Source: Georgenia_A wangjunii | GTDB taxonomy: Bacteria; Actinomycetota; Actinomycetes; Actinomycetales; Actinomycetaceae | Strand: one strand, 5' to 3' | Length of the DNA stretch: 64,000 nt | Assembly (NCBI RefSeq): GCF_036421915.1 | Contig: NZ_JAZGOM010000003.1 | Shown: in pieces, positions 24,675-33,127 of the stretch | How positions within the stretch are numbered: position 1 is the first letter of the stretch | Layout of the letters: each line of letters opens with the position of its first letter | The notes under the pieces: generated by a model | What the model was told of the DNA's origin: nothing | Databases searched by the model: none | Seen by the model: only the letters and a program-made list of their open reading frames with translations | Position numbers and translations under genes: made by a program

Positions 24675-26033
24675 GGCGTCCTTGCCGGTGTTGACCGACT
24701 GCGCGACGGCCGGTGCGAGGAGCTGGGTCAGCGTGCCCGTGAACGTGTGGTTGACCTTGGCCGTCTTCTCCGTCTTGCGCTTGATGTGGAGGTACTCGAT
24801 CGCGGTCGGGTTGGCGCTCGAGCTGAAGTGCACGTGCACCAGCCAGCTGCACCAGCGGTAAGTGTTGGGGTTGGCCGCGGTGCCGTAGATCCGGACGCTG
24901 TACTCCCGTGAGAAAGGTGCGTGCTGCTGGCCCTTCTTCTGCTGCTTCTCCATCACGGTCCGGTACGTCGAGTTGTGGACGAGCTCCACGAAGCCCTGCG
25001 CCACGGCGCGTTGCAAGACGTCCGACTTGGGGTAGTCGTCCGTCGCGAGCGCTGTCAGGTCGGAGGTCATGACCGGGACGGCCAGCTTCGCGGCTTGTTC
25101 GCGAGCGGCGATGCGCGCGCTGGCGATCTTCGCGAACGTCGGCGCCTGACTGTTGATCGCACTCGTCCCGGCGGCGACCATGCGCGCCCGCACCCGACCC
25201 GCCAGGGCGTCGCCGGTGACCTTCTTCTTGGGCTGTGCCGCCCTCTCCAAGTCTCGCTTCTGCTCGTACGGCTCGTCGGCGACGGCGAGCACCGGGGTGA
25301 GGGCAGCGCTCCGCTCGGCCTCCGTGAGCTCGGCCCAGGACTGGGGTCCCACCGCCTGGGCCATCGCTGCCTCGAGCTCTGCGGCGACTGACGCGAGGAA
25401 CACCTTCCACGCCGCACGTTCCTGCGCCAGGCGCTCGATCCGCTCGGCCTCCTTGCGCTGGCGCACCTCCTCCTGGCGGCGGAGCTCCTCCTCGGCCTGT
25501 GCCTGCTCCTCGGCGAGGCGCCTCTCCTCCTCCAGCCGAGCCTCGTCCTGGAGCCGGAGCTCCTCGAGCCGGCGGAGCTCCTCCACTGCCTGGCGTCGGC
25601 GCTCCTCCGCGGCGCGACGCTCGGCCTCCTCCTCTGCCCGCCGCTGCTCCTCCTCCTGCCGGCGGCGTGCGCCGTCGACGTCCTGCTGCGGCTGCGCGGG
25701 CGCCGGCCGGCGGCGGACGGTGGCGACACTGAGGAAGTCGAGGAGAGTGACCGGGGGAAGCGTCACGAGACCGTCGGCGCCTTCCACGGTTCGCGGGGCG
25801 GTTCCGGTGCTCCACGTGCCTGGGCGGGAGCCCTCACGCTGGAGCGTGAGGCCGTCGCGAGCGGACCCCGGTGTCAGGTGGAGCAGCTGTGCGGTGGCAG
25901 CGTTGCCAGCGGTGCGCTGGAGCGTCAGCACCTCCGCGAGGTGGGGAGGCAAGGAGCGCTGCGCCGCCGTCGTGACGACGGCGGCCTCGCCCGCTCGTGC
26001 GGACGGTGCGAGGCGATGACGAGACGGACCCAT
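24660..26033 (-). CDS. Coiled-coil protein with eCIS-associated N-terminal motif
   Basis: A 457-residue protein not matching a named enzyme. Residues about 30-45 read LTLQRTAGNAATAQLL, the LQRxxGN-type motif found near the N terminus of many actinobacterial proteins linked to extracellular contractile injection systems (often with DUF4157). A second LTLQRE follows. About residues 120-225 are a charged Glu/Arg/Gln-rich coiled coil. The C-terminal 190 residues form a globular part (SREYSVRIYGTAANPNTYRW, HVHFSSSANPTAIEYLHIKR) I do not recognise. No signal peptide. ATG at 26033 is chosen for its GGGAGG site; the frame is open to 26312 with Arg/Ser-rich filler. No sheath, tube or baseplate genes lie nearby, so this is an orphan candidate cargo or toxin; that role is inferred. 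Confidence 0.6.
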   Translation of the reverse strand: MGPSRHRLAPSARAGEAAVVTTAAQRSLPPHLAEVLTLQRTAGNAATAQLLHLTPGSARDGLTLQREGSRPGTWSTGTAPRTVEGADGLVTLPPVTLLDFLSVATVRRRPAPAQPQQDVDGARRRQEEEQRRAEEEAERRAAEERRRQAVEELRRLEELRLQDEARLEEERRLAEEQAQAEEELRRQEEVRQRKEAERIERLAQERAAWKVFLASVAAELEAAMAQAVGPQSWAELTEAERSAALTPVLAVADEPYEQKRDLERAAQPKKKVTGDALAGRVRARMVAAGTSAINSQAPTFAKIASARIAAREQAAKLAVPVMTSDLTALATDDYPKSDVLQRAVAQGFVELVHNSTYRTVMEKQQKKGQQHAPFSREYSVRIYGTAANPNTYRWCSWLVHVHFSSSANPTAIEYLHIKRKTEKTAKVNHTFTGTLTQLLAPAVAQSVNTGKDAAIGT

Positions 26034-26205
26034 GCCGGCCTCCCGAGGGCGGAGCGTCGATCGCCGCTCTACGGCTGCACCGCGCGAGGAGGCGTTGCCC
26101 CGAGCGTAGGGCGAGCGCAGGAGACGGTCAACGGTCCGCGGGCGCGTGCGGCCCGGGGAGCACCGCCATCCTCGGGTACGACGCCGACGCGGACGACTCC
26201 GCTGG

Positions 26206-26790
26206 TCAGCCGCTGAGCTGGCGGATGACGCGCGCCGGGTTCCCGACGGCGACGACCCCGGCGGGAAGGTCCCGGGTGACGACGGAGCCGGCGCCCACGA
26301 CCGTGTCCGCACCGATGGTCACGCCGGGGCAGACGATGACGCCGCCGCCGAGCCAGACGTTGTCGCCGATGACGATCGGCTCGGCGGCCTCCCACTTCTC
26401 GCGGCGGGGGCCGGGCTCGACCGGGTGCGTCGGCGTGAGGAGCTGGACGTTCGGGCCGATCTGCACGTCGTCGCCGATGGTGATCGGGGCGACGTCGAGC
26501 GCGACGAGCCCGTAGTTGGCGAACACGCGGTCCCCGACCGTGATGTGCGTGCCGTAGTCGATGCGGAACGGCGGGCGGATCTCGACGCCCGCGCCGACCG
26601 AGCCGAGCATCGCCTCGAGCAGCGTGCGCCGCAGGACCCGCTGGCGCACAGACGTCTCGTTGTAGGCGGACATGAGGTCGAGCGCCTGCGCGCTCTCCTC
26701 GGCGAGCTCGTCGTCGTCGGCGATGTAGAGGTCGCCGGCGAGCATGCGCTCACGCATCGAGCGGGGGTCGGCGGGGTCCGTCGTCGTCAT
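26206..26790 (-). CDS. maa: Maltose O-acetyltransferase family hexapeptide acetyltransferase
   Basis: A 194-residue left-handed beta-helix acetyltransferase of the Maa/NodL/LacA group. It has the Maa N-terminal helix (MRERMLAGDLYIADDDEL), hexapeptide repeats (ITIGDDVQIGPNVQLLTP, IVIGDNVWLGGG) and the catalytic His in TPTHPVEP. It would transfer acetyl from acetyl-CoA to a sugar hydroxyl, possibly to detoxify or export excess sugars, which fits a strain with strong maltodextrin uptake. The ATG at 26790 lies 6 nt after TAGGCT with no ribosome site, so the mRNA is probably leaderless. It is the last clear sugar-related gene of the left half. Confidence 0.88.
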   Translation of the reverse strand: MTTTDPADPRSMRERMLAGDLYIADDDELAEESAQALDLMSAYNETSVRQRVLRRTLLEAMLGSVGAGVEIRPPFRIDYGTHITVGDRVFANYGLVALDVAPITIGDDVQIGPNVQLLTPTHPVEPGPRREKWEAAEPIVIGDNVWLGGGVIVCPGVTIGADTVVGAGSVVTRDLPAGVVAVGNPARVIRQLSG

Positions 26791-26851
26791 GCCGGGAGCC
26801 TACGACCGGCCGGTGGCACCCGCGTCGCGCCTCGGAACGACGAGAACGTGA

Positions 26852-26865
26852 CCGACACGTGTCGG
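26852..26865 (+). promoter_or_regulatory. Perfect palindrome upstream of the amidase gene
   Basis: CCGACACGTGTCGG is a perfect 14-bp palindrome in the gap between divergent maa and amidase genes. TAGCGT at 26891-26896 could be the amidase -10. The palindrome is a candidate operator; the regulator is not known. Confidence 0.4.
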
Positions 26866-26983
26866 CAACGACGCCGAAACACCGGCTCCCTAGCGTTCGG
26901 GAGGCAGGGCGCCCCGGCGCCCCACCGCTCGGCCGCTCGTGGCTCAGCGGTGTCCACGCGTCCTTTTCGATGAGGAGACTCCT

Positions 26984-28915
26984 TTGTCCGCACCAGGTAC
27001 CGGACCAGCTCGGCACAGATCCCGACGGGCCGGCGCGGCCACGCTGTGCCTGACCGCCGGCCTCGCCGGCATGACCCTGACCGCCCCGTCGGTCTTCGCC
27101 GCGGAGCCCGCTCCGGACGTCGTCGAGCTCGGCGTCGCGGACGCCTCCGCGCTGCTCGGTGCCGGGTCGACGACGTCGGTCGCGCTCGTCGAGCAGTTCC
27201 TCGCCCGCATCGCGGCCTACGACACCCCGTACGGGGACCAGCCCGGGCTGTCCTCCGTCATCACCGTCAACGAGAACGCCCTCGCGGAGGCTGCGGCGCT
27301 CGACGCCGAGAGGGCAGCCGGCACCGTCCGGGGCCCGCTCCACGGCGTGCCGATCGTCGTCAAGGACAACTACGACACGTGGGACATGCCCACCTCGAGC
27401 GGGTCCGTCGCCCTCGCGGACTTCCAGACGGCCGACGACGCGACGCAGGTCGAGCGGTTGCGCGCGGCCGGCGCGATCGTCATCGCCAAGACGAACCTCC
27501 ACGAGTTCGCCGCCGGTATCACGAGCATCAGCTCCCTCGGCGGGCAGACCCGCAACCCCTACGACCAGACGCGCAACCCCGGTGGCAGCAGCGGTGGCAC
27601 GGGCGCGAGCGTCGCGGCGAGCTTCGCGACGGCGGGGCTCGGCTCCGACTCCTGCGGGTCCATCCGCATCCCGGCCGCGCAGAACAACCTCGTGGGGCTC
27701 CGCCCGACGTGGGGCCTGTCGAGCCGCGACGGGATCGCGCCGATGTCCCACACCCAGGACGTCGGCGGCCCCATCGCCAAGACCGTCGAGGACGTCGCCC
27801 TCTTCCTCGACGCGACGGTCGGGTACGACCCCAAGGACCCGATCACGGCTCGCTCCGCCGGCCACGTCCCCGACTCCTACCTCGACAGCCTCGACGACAC
27901 GGCGCTCGAGGGCCGCACGATCGGCTTGCTCGTCAACCCCGAGTACCTCGGCGTGACGCCCGAGGAGGCTCCCACCTCCGCGCTCGTCCGCGCGGCAATG
28001 GCGGACATGGAGGCGCAGGGCGCGACGGTCGTCGAGATCACGATGCCGCAGGAGTACGTCGACGCGATCGCCGAGTCCGGCGTCATCGGCGACGAGTTCA
28101 AGCGCGACTTCAACACCTACATCTCGCAGGCCGGCGCCACGTGGCCCGCGGGGCTGGCCGAGCTCACAGCGCCGGCTGACGCCCTCACGCTCTCGGACAT
28201 CGTCGCGAGCGGTGACGTCACCCCGTCCGTGCTGACGAGCATCACGAACTTCGACGCCGCGGCCGACCTGCCCAACGAGGTCTACGCCGAGAAGCTCGCC
28301 AAGCAGGAGCAGGCCCGGGAGCTCCTCTCCGCGACCCTCGCGGAGAACGGCCTCGACGCCGTCGCGTACCCGACGATCCGGCAGGTCGCGCGGCCGGTCG
28401 AGGAGTCCCAGCCCGGGACGAACTGCGGCTCGTCCGCGCAGACCGGCTTCCCGTCCATCTCGGTCCCGGCCGGCTTCACCGAGGCCGGCCTGCCCGTCGG
28501 CGTCGAGCTCATGGGCATGCCGTTCTCCGAGCCCACGCTGCTCGCGATGAGCTACGACTACGAGCAGGCCACCGGGCACCGCACGGCGCCCGCCAGCACC
28601 CCGGCGCTCGTCGCCCCGGAGCCCGAGCCCACGCCGGACCCGACGACGCCGGCCCCGACGCCGGAGCCGACGCCGGAGCCGACGGCGGTCCCGACCACGC
28701 CCGCGCCCTCCGGGCCGGGCACCGACCCGACGACCCCGCCCGCGGTCGACCCGACCGACGATGCCCCTCCGGTCGCCGGTGGTGGCGGCGGCCACCTGCC
28801 GAGCACGGGTGCCGGCGTGACGCCGCTCGTCTGGGTCGCCGGAGTGCTGCTCGCCCTCGGAGCGGGAGCCGCCGCGCTGCCGTGGGCGCGCCGACGACGG
28901 ACGGACGCGGGCTGA
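26984..28915 (+). CDS. Secreted wall-anchored amidase (amidase signature family)
   Basis: A 643-residue extracellular amidase. The signature GGSSGGTGASVAA holds the cis-Ser, GSIRIPA the catalytic Ser and PIVVKDNYDT the Lys of the Ser-Ser-Lys triad. A signal peptide precedes it (AGAATLCLTAGLAG ... VFAAEP). After about residue 545 there is a Pro/Thr-rich stalk, then LPSTG, a hydrophobic helix and RRRR: a complete sortase signal. The start is TTG at 26984, chosen because GAGGAG lies 6 nt upstream and the signal peptide begins there; the frame is open from 26939. It would release ammonia or acid from amides outside the cell, as would the asparaginase at 7714. Substrate unknown. Confidence 0.9.
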   Translation: MSAPGTGPARHRSRRAGAATLCLTAGLAGMTLTAPSVFAAEPAPDVVELGVADASALLGAGSTTSVALVEQFLARIAAYDTPYGDQPGLSSVITVNENALAEAAALDAERAAGTVRGPLHGVPIVVKDNYDTWDMPTSSGSVALADFQTADDATQVERLRAAGAIVIAKTNLHEFAAGITSISSLGGQTRNPYDQTRNPGGSSGGTGASVAASFATAGLGSDSCGSIRIPAAQNNLVGLRPTWGLSSRDGIAPMSHTQDVGGPIAKTVEDVALFLDATVGYDPKDPITARSAGHVPDSYLDSLDDTALEGRTIGLLVNPEYLGVTPEEAPTSALVRAAMADMEAQGATVVEITMPQEYVDAIAESGVIGDEFKRDFNTYISQAGATWPAGLAELTAPADALTLSDIVASGDVTPSVLTSITNFDAAADLPNEVYAEKLAKQEQARELLSATLAENGLDAVAYPTIRQVARPVEESQPGTNCGSSAQTGFPSISVPAGFTEAGLPVGVELMGMPFSEPTLLAMSYDYEQATGHRTAPASTPALVAPEPEPTPDPTTPAPTPEPTPEPTAVPTTPAPSGPGTDPTTPPAVDPTDDAPPVAGGGGGHLPSTGAGVTPLVWVAGVLLALGAGAAALPWARRRRTDAG

Positions 28916-28939
28916 CCGCACCCGTGAGGTGAATGACGG

Positions 28940-28968
28940 AAGGGGCGCCCGCCGGTCGGGCGCCCCTT
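28940..28968 (+). terminator. Terminator after the amidase gene
   Basis: AAGGGGCGCCCG at 28940-28951 pairs perfectly with CGGGCGCCCCTT at 28957-28968 around CCGGT, followed by CTGT. Confidence 0.85.
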
Positions 28969-29027
28969 CTGTCGCGCCCCCGAGTTGTTGCTGCCGCGTC
29001 TGAGGGTATGGACACCCACGACTGGAT

Positions 29028-29043
29028 GTAGTACACCTACTAC
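29028..29043 (+). promoter_or_regulatory. Inverted repeat in front of the ABC exporter operon
   Basis: GTAGTA and TACTAC flank CACC 33 nt upstream of the ATPase start. It resembles a small repressor operator. The XRE regulator encoded at the operon's end is a natural candidate to bind it, which is inference. Confidence 0.4.
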
Positions 29044-29075
29044 CGAACGGTACAGGGCAGCGACAGGAGACGCTC

Positions 29076-30020
29076 ATGACCGGCTCGGTGATCCGGGTCC
29101 GCGACCTCCGCATGCGGTACGGCACGAAGGACGTGCTCGAGGGCGTCGACCTCGACGTCCACCGCGGGGAGGTCGTCACCCTGCTCGGCCCGAACGGCGC
29201 CGGAAAGACGACGACGATCGAGATCCTCGAGGGCTTCCGCGAGCGGTCCGCCGGCGACGTCGAGGTGCTCGGCGAGGACCCGGCCCGGGCGCCGGAGGAG
29301 TGGCGGGCCGGCATCGGCATGGTCCTGCAGTCGTGGCGCGACCACCGCCGCTGGCGCGTGCGCGAGCTCCTCGCCCACCTCGGCGAGTACTACCGCCCCT
29401 ACAGCACCCCCGGCCGGGCGCGGCCCCGCGACGTCGACGAGCTCATCGAGACGGTCGGCCTCACGGAGTCGGCCGACCAGATGATCATGCGCCTGTCCGG
29501 GGGCCAGCGGCGCCGGCTCGACGTCGCCGTCGGCATCGTCGGGCGCCCGGAGCTGCTCTTCCTCGACGAGCCGACGGCCGGCTTCGACCCGGAGGCGAGG
29601 CGCGACTTCCACGACGTCGTCCACTCGCTCGTCGACCTCGAGGACACGACGATCGTCCTCACCACCCACGACCTCGACGAGGCCGAGAGGCTCGCGGACC
29701 GCATCCTCATCCTCGCGGGCGGACGCATCGTCGCTGACGGGACGGCGGAGCAGCTCGCCCACCAGGTCGCCGGCAAGGCGCAGGTGACGTGGTCGCGCGG
29801 CGCGGAGCGGTTCGTCCACGCCGCCGACGACGCGACGGCATTCGTCCGGTCCCTCCTTGCCCAGCACGACGACGTCATCGACCTCGAGGTGCGGCGCGCC
29901 ACCCTCGAGGACACCTACATCCAGCTCGTCCACCGGCACGAGGTCACCAGCGGCCCACGCGACGACGGCCGGCGAGCGTTCGGCACCAGCCCCCACGAGT
30001 CCACGGAGGTCCTGCGATGA
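29076..30020 (+). CDS. ABC transporter ATP-binding protein
   Basis: A 314-residue ATPase with Walker A GPNGAGKTTT, signature LSGGQRRRLDVAVG, Walker B LLFLDEPTAGFDPEA and the H-loop TTHDLDEAE. The first 220 residues are the CcmA/DrrA-type domain and the rest a family-specific extension. ATG at 29076 follows an ACAGGAGA site. Its stop overlaps the permease start by 4 nt (ATGA), so it is the motor of a two-gene exporter followed by a small XRE regulator. Such trios usually export peptides or antibiotics and give self-protection. The substrate is unknown. Confidence 0.9.
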   Translation: MTGSVIRVRDLRMRYGTKDVLEGVDLDVHRGEVVTLLGPNGAGKTTTIEILEGFRERSAGDVEVLGEDPARAPEEWRAGIGMVLQSWRDHRRWRVRELLAHLGEYYRPYSTPGRARPRDVDELIETVGLTESADQMIMRLSGGQRRRLDVAVGIVGRPELLFLDEPTAGFDPEARRDFHDVVHSLVDLEDTTIVLTTHDLDEAERLADRILILAGGRIVADGTAEQLAHQVAGKAQVTWSRGAERFVHAADDATAFVRSLLAQHDDVIDLEVRRATLEDTYIQLVHRHEVTSGPRDDGRRAFGTSPHESTEVLR

Positions 30021-30871
30021 GCGCCTCGAGCCACGCGATCCGGGTAGGGCTGCGCCGGGGGCTGATCCTCTTCCGGATCAGCCTGCGCAACCCCGAGGAC
30101 CTCGTCTTCTACCTCATGTGGGGCGGCGGCGTCCTGGCCTTCCTCTTCTTCAGCCGCAACGCCGTCGTCGAGGGCACGGACCTCACCGTCCCCCAGGTCG
30201 CGCTGCCCGGCACGCTCGCCGCGATGGTGATCTTCGGTGGCGTCGTCGGTCCCGCGTTCGCGCTCGTCACCGAGCGCGAGGACGGCACGCTGCTGCGGCT
30301 GCGCTCGGCGCCGCACGGGATCAAGGGCTACGTCACGGGCGAGGTCGTCCTCGAGGCGCTCGGGACGCTGCCCATGCTCCTCATCGTCGTCACGCCGACC
30401 GCCTTCTTCGTCGACGGGCTCATGCACCGCGGCGCCGTCGGCTGGGTCGTCGTGGCCGCGCTGCTCGTCCTCGGGCTCGTCGTCGCCATGCCGCTCGGAA
30501 TGATCATCGGTTCGGTCGCGCGCAAGCCGTCGCACGTGAGCACGTGGGGCCTCCTGCCGGTCATCGGCCTCGTGGCGATCTCCGGGATCGTCACGCCCCT
30601 CACCCAGCTCGCGGCCTGGCTCCAGGTCGTCGCCCAGGTCTTCCCGATGTACTGGCTCGGGCACGGGCTGCGGTGGGCGTTCCTGCCCGACGACGCCCGC
30701 GTGCTCGAGGTCGGTGAGCAGTGGCGCATCGTCGAGGCGCTCGGTGTGCTCGGCCTGTGGGTGGCGCTCGGCCTCGTCGTCGCGCCGCGCGTGCTGCGTC
30801 GGATGGCGCGCCGGGAGTCCGGGTCCGCGGTCGAGGCGCGGATGCACGAGCGGCTGCAGCGCATTGGCTGA
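30017..30871 (+). CDS. ABC-2 type transporter permease
   Basis: A 284-residue membrane protein with about six helices and the ABC-2 pattern (LRNPEDLVFYLMW, VTEREDGTLLRLRSAPHGIKGY, FPMYWLGHGLRWAFLP). The ATG overlaps the ATPase stop by 4 nt. It forms the membrane channel for the exporter and is followed, with overlap, by an XRE regulator gene. The permease differs in sequence from the DrrB-like one at 3683, so these are separate systems. Confidence 0.88.
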   Translation: MSASSHAIRVGLRRGLILFRISLRNPEDLVFYLMWGGGVLAFLFFSRNAVVEGTDLTVPQVALPGTLAAMVIFGGVVGPAFALVTEREDGTLLRLRSAPHGIKGYVTGEVVLEALGTLPMLLIVVTPTAFFVDGLMHRGAVGWVVVAALLVLGLVVAMPLGMIIGSVARKPSHVSTWGLLPVIGLVAISGIVTPLTQLAAWLQVVAQVFPMYWLGHGLRWAFLPDDARVLEVGEQWRIVEALGVLGLWVALGLVVAPRVLRRMARRESGSAVEARMHERLQRIG

Positions 30872-31118
30872 GCGTGCCGCGCCCGCGGGGGGAGGGGTCC
30901 ACAACCGCATCGCCATGCTCCGCGCCGAGCGCGGCGTCTCCCGGCGCGATCTCGCCGAGGCGCTCGAGGTGCACTACCAGACCATCGGGTACCTGGAGCG
31001 GGGGGAGTACAGCCCGAGCCTCGAGCTGGCGCTGCGTATCGCGGAGTACTTCGAGGTGCCCCTCGAGGTCGTGTTCTCGCTCCGGCCGTTCCCGCGCCTG
31101 GGGGCGGGCGCGTCGTGA
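30864..31118 (+). CDS. Small XRE-family transcriptional regulator
   Basis: An 84-residue or shorter DNA-binding protein. The helix-turn-helix reads NRIAMLRAERGVSRRDLAEAL, then HYQTIGYLERGEYSPSLELAL, then FEVPLEVVFSL, the compact XRE type often found beside ABC exporters. The start is unsure: TTG at 30864 overlaps the permease stop and would be coupled, while ATG at 30915 would cut into the first helix. A GGGGGAGGGG run at about 30887-30896 lies between them. It most likely regulates the exporter operon it ends. Confidence 0.75.
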   Translation: MAERAAPAGGGVHNRIAMLRAERGVSRRDLAEALEVHYQTIGYLERGEYSPSLELALRIAEYFEVPLEVVFSLRPFPRLGAGAS

Positions 31119-31224
31119 CCGGGGTGGTGCGCCGCCGCCTGTGATCTCGGGCGCATCTGCGTGCTCTCGCGCGCCGAAACACTATTCTCGGAGCCACTGG
31201 TGAGATCCCGGCGGAGGTGGATGG

Positions 31225-31536
31225 GTGTCAGAGGCTGAGGGCGAGGCCCGGCGTGCGGCTGCGGAGCGGCGGCGGCAGCGGAGGTTGGACGCGCGCGCCG
31301 GCGTCAACACGCAGTCGGCCCGCTACATCACCTACGAGGGCAGCGAGCAGGGCCAGGAGTGGGGCCACCCGCGGGACGGCTCGGAGAGCTACCCCGCCGG
31401 CTGGACCGTCGCCCACGACGGCAAGGCGTGGGCGTCCGCAGAGGCGTCGAACATCGACGAGCCGGGCGTCCGCGCGTGGGTCGAGGTCGGTGAGCTCCAG
31501 TCCGCAGAGGGATCTGTGAGCCAGGAGGAGGCCTGA
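31225..31536 (+). CDS. Small hypothetical protein
   Basis: A 103-residue acidic protein starting at GTG 31225 with GGAGG about 8 nt upstream, which argues that it is real. The first 25 residues are Ala/Arg/Glu-rich and helical. The middle has spaced aromatic residues (ITYEG, PAGWTVAHDGKAWASA, VRAWVEV) in a pattern faintly like CBM5/12-type carbohydrate-binding modules, but the match is too weak to name. No signal peptide. It is alone between the XRE gene and a convergent exporter gene. Function unknown. Confidence 0.6.
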   Translation: MSEAEGEARRAAAERRRQRRLDARAGVNTQSARYITYEGSEQGQEWGHPRDGSESYPAGWTVAHDGKAWASAEASNIDEPGVRAWVEVGELQSAEGSVSQEEA

Positions 31537-31556
31537 GCGGCACCCCGGGCCTGCTC

Positions 31557-31577
31557 GCCCCGCGTCCGCGTCGGGGC
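31557..31577. terminator. Hairpin between convergent genes 31225 and 31597
   Basis: GCCCCG at 31557-31562 pairs with CGGGGC at 31572-31577 in the 60-nt gap between two convergent genes. Confidence 0.5.
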
Positions 31578-31596
31578 TGCCGCTCGCTGCGCCCGG

Positions 31597-32244
31597 TCAG
31601 TGCAGGACGAGCCTGACCGCGAGGACGAGCATGACGACGCCGATGACGACGTCGACCCCCCGCCACACCCGCGGGCTGTCGAGCACCCCGGACAGCGCGC
31701 GCGCACCGTAGCCGAGGGCCGAGAACCACAGAACGCTGCCCGCCGTCGCCCCGGCCGCGAAGACCCACCGGGCGTCCGCGCCGTGCTGGTTCGCGATGCT
31801 CCCGAGGAGGACGACCGTGTCGAGGTAGACGTGCGGGTTGAGGAAGGTGAGCGCGAGGGTCGTCGCCACGACGGAGCCGCGTGAGCGCGGCGCCTCGGCG
31901 GTGAGCGCCGACGGTCGTGCGGCGGCGATGAAGGAGCGCACGGCGAACCACGTGAGGTAGGCGGCGCCGCCCCACCGCAGGACCTCGAGTGCGTCGGGGA
32001 AGCGGGAGACGAGGGCCCCGATGCCGGCCGTGCCGATGAGGATGAGCGCGGCGTCGGCGAGCATGCACAGGGCGACGACGGTGCCCACGTGCTCGCGCCG
32101 GATGCCTTGCCGGAGGACGAAGGCGTTCTGCGCGCCGATGGCGATGATGAGGGCCAGCCCCGTGACGAGGCCTGTCCCCGCGATGCTCCACACGGGGAGG
32201 AAGGATATCCCGCGCGTGCCTCCCTGGAATCGGCGCGGGTCCAC
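31597..32244 (-). CDS. LysE/ArgO family amino-acid exporter
   Basis: A membrane protein of about 215 residues with the LysE/ArgO pattern: GLALIIAIGAQNAFVLRQG at the start of the domain, ADAALILIGTAG in the second helix and TLALTFLNPHVYLDTVVLLG, whose NPH/D motif is diagnostic. It would export basic amino acids (lysine or arginine). The start is uncertain: GTG at 32244 opens the frame but has no ribosome site, and GTG at 32193 would start directly at the first helix. It is divergent from the membrane protein gene at 32259, only 14 nt away, so promoters of the two genes overlap the coding starts. No lysG/argP-type regulator is adjacent. Confidence 0.88.
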   Translation of the reverse strand: MDPRRFQGGTRGISFLPVWSIAGTGLVTGLALIIAIGAQNAFVLRQGIRREHVGTVVALCMLADAALILIGTAGIGALVSRFPDALEVLRWGGAAYLTWFAVRSFIAAARPSALTAEAPRSRGSVVATTLALTFLNPHVYLDTVVLLGSIANQHGADARWVFAAGATAGSVLWFSALGYGARALSGVLDSPRVWRGVDVVIGVVMLVLAVRLVLH

Positions 32245-32258
32245 GGCATTGTGGCTCC

Positions 32259-33026
32259 ATGCCAGCGCAGTCGGTCGATAGTAAGCCCAGCATCCGTGAG
32301 TCGAGGCTCCCGTCGCCGATGGGCCGACGCGTCCTCTGGACCCTCGTCGGGATCGCGACCGTGATCGCCGTCATCTCCGGTCTGCTCTACGTGGCGGTGG
32401 TCCTCACCGGCTTCGAGAGCTCCCCGTGGCACGGGCTGCACGTGCTGGTCGACGTGGCCGGGGAGCACAACGCGGCGACGTGGTACGCCTCAGTCCTGTG
32501 GGCCCTGCTCGCGCTGACCGCCGTCGCCGTCGGCGCGCACGCCCCGCGTCTGCGCCTCTCGTGGTTCTTCCTCGCGGCCGTGGCCGTGTACGCCTCGATC
32601 GACGAGTACGCCATGCTCCACGAGAAGCTGTGGGTGCTCGGTGATCTGCTCACTGAGTACCTCCCGTTCGACCCGTTCTCCTACCGCTGGGTCGTCGCGG
32701 GTGTCGTCCTCGCCGTCGTCGTCGCAGCGCTGCTGGCACCGCTCGCGCTACGGCTCCCTCTCCCGGTCATGGTCGGGCTCGTCGCCGCGGGCTTCGTCTT
32801 CCTGCTCGGCGCCGTCGGCGTCGAGACGTGGGGCGGCTTCGTCGAGCGCAGCTACGAACAGCTGACGTGGCACCTCAAGCTCCTCATGCACCTCGAGGAG
32901 TGGCTCGAGATGGTCGGGGTCGCCCTCGCGATCTGGAGCGTGTCGGAGATGATCGTGTGGCGGCGGACCGAGGACGGCGTGGCGACAGCTTTCCGGGGCT
33001 ACAGAGGTGCCCCAGGTGGGGCTTGA
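32259..33026 (+). CDS. Multi-pass membrane protein of unknown function
   Basis: A 255-residue protein with about six hydrophobic helices. Acidic and His residues cluster at helix ends (SIDEYAMLHEKL, LLMHLEEWLEMVGVAL), which hints at metal or ion handling, but I do not recognise the family. ATG at 32259 lies 6 nt after CATTGT, fitting the leaderless pattern. Its last six codons overlap the 3' end of the tRNA gene on the opposite strand (33008-33026), so the end of this reading frame is unusual and may have been extended. Confidence 0.7.
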   Translation: MPAQSVDSKPSIRESRLPSPMGRRVLWTLVGIATVIAVISGLLYVAVVLTGFESSPWHGLHVLVDVAGEHNAATWYASVLWALLALTAVAVGAHAPRLRLSWFFLAAVAVYASIDEYAMLHEKLWVLGDLLTEYLPFDPFSYRWVVAGVVLAVVVAALLAPLALRLPLPVMVGLVAAGFVFLLGAVGVETWGGFVERSYEQLTWHLKLLMHLEEWLEMVGVALAIWSVSEMIVWRRTEDGVATAFRGYRGAPGGA

Positions 33027-33081
33027 ACCCACGACCGACGGATTATGAGTCCGCTGCTCTGACCGGCTGAGCTACTGGGGC
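33008..33081 (-). tRNA. tRNA-Ile2 (anticodon CAU, modified to lysidine)
   Basis: The minus strand folds into a cloverleaf: acceptor GCCCCAG pairs with CTGGGGC, T-arm GTGGG/CCCAC, anticodon loop CTCATAA. CAU could be Met or Ile2. Ile2 is favoured by the TTCAAGC T-loop and by C-G pairs at positions 4-69 and 5-68, which are reported determinants for TilS lysidine synthase; elongator Met tRNAs usually have TTCGAAT. The encoded 3' end reads A-CC then T, so CCA is not fully encoded. Confidence 0.8.
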
Positions 33082-33127
33082 GTACGGCGACCCAGCGTAT
33101 CCGCTCGCCGCGGCGTTACCGTGAGGC

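Noticed and set aside
33008..33081. Elongator tRNA-Met reading of the CAU anticodon
   Set aside because: The T-loop TTCAAGC and C-G pairs at 4-69 and 5-68 fit tRNA-Ile2 better; some doubt remains without a tRNAscan-type profile.
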